From assembly GCF_000966975.1 (NCBI RefSeq), contig NZ_JZWV01001056.1:1-6980 (forward strand): a stretch of 6,980 nt of DNA, read 5' to 3'. Source of the DNA: Streptomyces katrae. GTDB lineage: Bacteria > Actinomycetota > Actinomycetes > Streptomycetales > Streptomycetaceae. How positions within the stretch are numbered: the stretch's first letter is position 1; the number at the start of each line of letters is the position of its first letter. Positions 5,126 through 6,980 of this stretch are shown piece after piece. The translations under genes and the position numbers were made by a program. Under the pieces are notes generated by a model. It saw only the letters and a program-made list of their open reading frames with translations. It was not told the origin of the DNA and did not search any database.

Positions 5126-6980
5126 GGAGCTCCCCACCGCCCTCGCCGGGCTCGACACCCACCCCTGGGCCACCGTGAACCACGCCTACGGCCCCGCCGA
5201 AGACCTGCCCGGATTGCTGCGCGCCTTCGCCGAGGGCGGTGAGGACGCCGAGGAGGCACTGGAGGAGCTGTACAGCTCGATCGTGCACCAGGGCACCGTC
5301 TACGCAGCCAGCGCCGACGCCGCCCCCTACCTCGCCCGCATCGCCGCCTCCGGCCGGCAGACCGCCGACGCGCTGCGGCTGCTCGGCTGCCTCGCCGAGA
5401 GCGAGGACGAGCACGACGTCGAGCCGGGCGCCGTCCGCGCCGCCGTCACCGCCCAGCTGCCGCTGCTCATACCGCTGCTGGCCGACGAGGACGCCACCGT
5501 CCGGCAAGCAGCGGGCTGGATGATCGGCCATACCCGCGACACCCGCAACGCCCTGCCCGCTGTCCGGGCCCGCCTTGCCACCGAGACCGAGCCCGTCGTC
5601 CGGGCCGAGCTCCTGACCGCACACAGCCGGCTGGACCACGCGGGCGCCGGCGCCGAGGCCCGTGCCCTCCTTGGCCCAGACACCCCTCCGCCGCTACGCC
5701 TCGCCGCCCTTTTCGCCGCCCTGAACCCCGACCAACCGTGGCTCGCGGCGCACCACGACGCCCTCCTCAGCCTGCTGCCCGCACGCAAGACGGCTGCGGC
5801 CGGCTACGCGGACGAGCACCGGGATCCGCTGAGCGCCATCGTCGAGATCCTGCTGGGGCGGGACACCGACGCCGACCGCGAGAGCGCCCTCGCACTCCTC
5901 GATGTCGCGCTGCGCGACGAGCGCCCGGATGTCCGGGCCGAGGCGCTGTGGGCGGCCGACCGCGCCTGCATGCTGTCCCGCAGTGCCCCGCAGCGGCTGA
6001 TCGCCGCGATCGCGCCGCTCGCCGCCGACTGGACGGCCGCCCGGCTCCTGGGCAAGATCGGCTCGGCCGCCGCAGAGGCCGCGCCCCTCCTCGTCGAACT
6101 CTCCGCGCAGCCGGACGACGAGGCGGCCGACCAGGCCCTGGCCGCACTCGTCCTGGTGGCACCGCAGACGGCCGCCCCCCTGTTGGCCAGGGCGCTCGGC
6201 CGACGCCCGCACGCCATGCAGTGCGCCACCGGGTCCCATGCCCCGGCCGACGTGCCCTTCCCGTTCGACGCGGAACTGCTCGCTGCGGTCCGCGCTCGCC
6301 TGGCGGCCAAGGCGCTGGAGCAGCCCGAGGGACGCAAGGACTGCGGTTGCCCGACGACCGCGGACCACAACGACACCGCCGGGCTGGTCCACCTGATCCG
6401 GCTGTGGGGCCCTCAGGCCGCCAGTGCGCTGCCCGAACTCCGCGCCGTCCTGCCCGGGTTCCACTACGCCGCCACCGCCATCACCTCCGTCGCCGCCGGC
6501 CTCGGTCCGGAGCAGCGCGAGCAGGCCGCCACTGCCCTGCGGGCCGGCGCTGACAAGCTGTTCGTGGCGCAGGCGCTGCACGAGCTGACCGGCGAGACCG
6601 GGCCGCTGTTCGCCGCCGCCGAGGCGGCGCTCGCCACCGGTGTCCGCGGCTGTGTCGAGGGCGCGAACGCCTTGGCCGACCTCGGGCCGGCTGCCGCGCG
6701 CATCGCCCCGGCCCTGCGGGCGGCGCTCGGCCGCACCATCGACCGCGACACCACGGCGGAGATCGACACCGACCTCGCCCTGGCGCTCGCCCTGTGGCGG
6801 ATCACCGGCGAGGCGTCCGAGGTCGTCCCGGTGCTGGCCTCGGTCTTCGACAGGAGCGAAGGCCAGCGGTGGTCCCACTGGACGACCGCCCGCGCCGCCC
6901 GCGAGATCGCCGTACTCGGCCCGGCCGGGCGCCCGCTGACCGGCCGGCTCCACGCTCTCCTCGACGACCCGGCCCAAGCC
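5124..6980 (+). CDS. Large HEAT-repeat protein, runs off right edge
   Basis: Continuous open frame of 619 codons from ATG 5124 to the window end with no stop, so the C-terminus is missing. It is a Streptomyces-type HEAT-repeat protein. The start reads MELPTALAGLDTHPWATVNH, then LYSSIVHQGTVYAASADAAP, the N-terminal signature of this family. After that come alpha-helical repeats such as PLLIPLLADEDATVRQAAGW, RDERPDVRAEALWAADRACM and ALPELRAVLPG. A KDCGCP pair of cysteines lies near residue 407. No signal peptide or membrane helix, so probably cytoplasmic. Function unknown; HEAT scaffolds mediate protein binding and occur as immunity proteins in toxin loci. GC is high and codon use is typical of the host. 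The Shine-Dalgarno is poor; a TTG at 5094 is an alternative start, with GGAGG (5099-5103) too far from ATG 5124. The upstream region lies inside the BRCT remnant. Confidence 0.85.
   Translation, partial: MELPTALAGLDTHPWATVNHAYGPAEDLPGLLRAFAEGGEDAEEALEELYSSIVHQGTVYAASADAAPYLARIAASGRQTADALRLLGCLAESEDEHDVEPGAVRAAVTAQLPLLIPLLADEDATVRQAAGWMIGHTRDTRNALPAVRARLATETEPVVRAELLTAHSRLDHAGAGAEARALLGPDTPPPLRLAALFAALNPDQPWLAAHHDALLSLLPARKTAAAGYADEHRDPLSAIVEILLGRDTDADRESALALLDVALRDERPDVRAEALWAADRACMLSRSAPQRLIAAIAPLAADWTAARLLGKIGSAAAEAAPLLVELSAQPDDEAADQALAALVLVAPQTAAPLLARALGRRPHAMQCATGSHAPADVPFPFDAELLAAVRARLAAKALEQPEGRKDCGCPTTADHNDTAGLVHLIRLWGPQAASALPELRAVLPGFHYAATAITSVAAGLGPEQREQAATALRAGADKLFVAQALHELTGETGPLFAAAEAALATGVRGCVEGANALADLGPAAARIAPALRAALGRTIDRDTTAEIDTDLALALALWRITGEASEVVPVLASVFDRSEGQRWSHWTTARAAREIAVLGPAGRPLTGRLHALLDDPAQA

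Noticed and set aside
5694..6977. Long minus-strand open frame of over 400 codons opposite the HEAT gene
   Set aside because: It is glycine- and arginine-rich with no recognisable motif, as expected from the complement of a GC-rich gene. The plus frame has clear helical repeats and family signatures.
1..6980. tRNA, rRNA, riboswitch or replication origin
   Set aside because: No cloverleaf, conserved rRNA segment, known aptamer core or iteron cluster was seen on either strand.

Overview
The window looks like chromosome or large-plasmid DNA of a high-GC actinomycete, most likely Streptomyces or a close relative. The evidence is the heavy G/C bias at third codon positions, the GTG and TTG starts, and recognisable actinobacterial families: a secreted glycine-rich protein, a membrane-anchored pentapeptide-like repeat protein, a secreted GmrSD-type HNH nuclease, an SMI1/KNR4 (SUKH) protein, a DUF6262 protein with a tyrosine recombinase, and a large HEAT-repeat protein. 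The assignment rests on protein family and composition only; no rRNA or housekeeping marker is present.

Layout. Positions 1-414 (-): start of a secreted glycine-rich protein that runs off the left edge and is frameshifted in a C6 run. 576-868 (-): a small gene of unknown family, readable only as two frames. 869-1033: a divergent control region with two perfect or near-perfect palindromes. 1034-2167 (+): an intact pentapeptide-like protein with two membrane helices and ten 12-residue (36-bp) repeats. 2142-2500 (+): two small overlapping ORFs, each broken in a C6 run, followed by a hairpin. 2608-3117 (+): a secreted HNH nuclease cut off at its catalytic Asp-His motif. 3013-4920 (-): remnant of a Tn554-like element, made of a recombinase C-terminus with a nonsense codon, a frameshifted DUF6262 gene and an intact SUKH cargo-like gene of clearly lower GC. 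4919-5125 (-): a broken BRCT-domain tail. 5124-6980 (+): a HEAT-repeat protein open through the right edge.

How it fits together. Three long genes (pentapeptide-like, SUKH, HEAT) are intact. The short genes around them are frameshifted, truncated or interrupted. This looks like an accessory region where a mobile element and rearrangements have broken resident genes while the SUKH gene and its neighbours stayed whole. SUKH and HEAT-like proteins are both known from toxin-immunity loci, so a protective role is a reasonable inference, but no toxin gene is visible here. I do not see a complete, clearly new multi-gene system. The points most worth a second look are the SUKH plus helical-repeat protein carried by the transposon remnant, the higher-order duplication in the 12-residue repeat protein, and the concentration of frame breaks in the non-intact genes.
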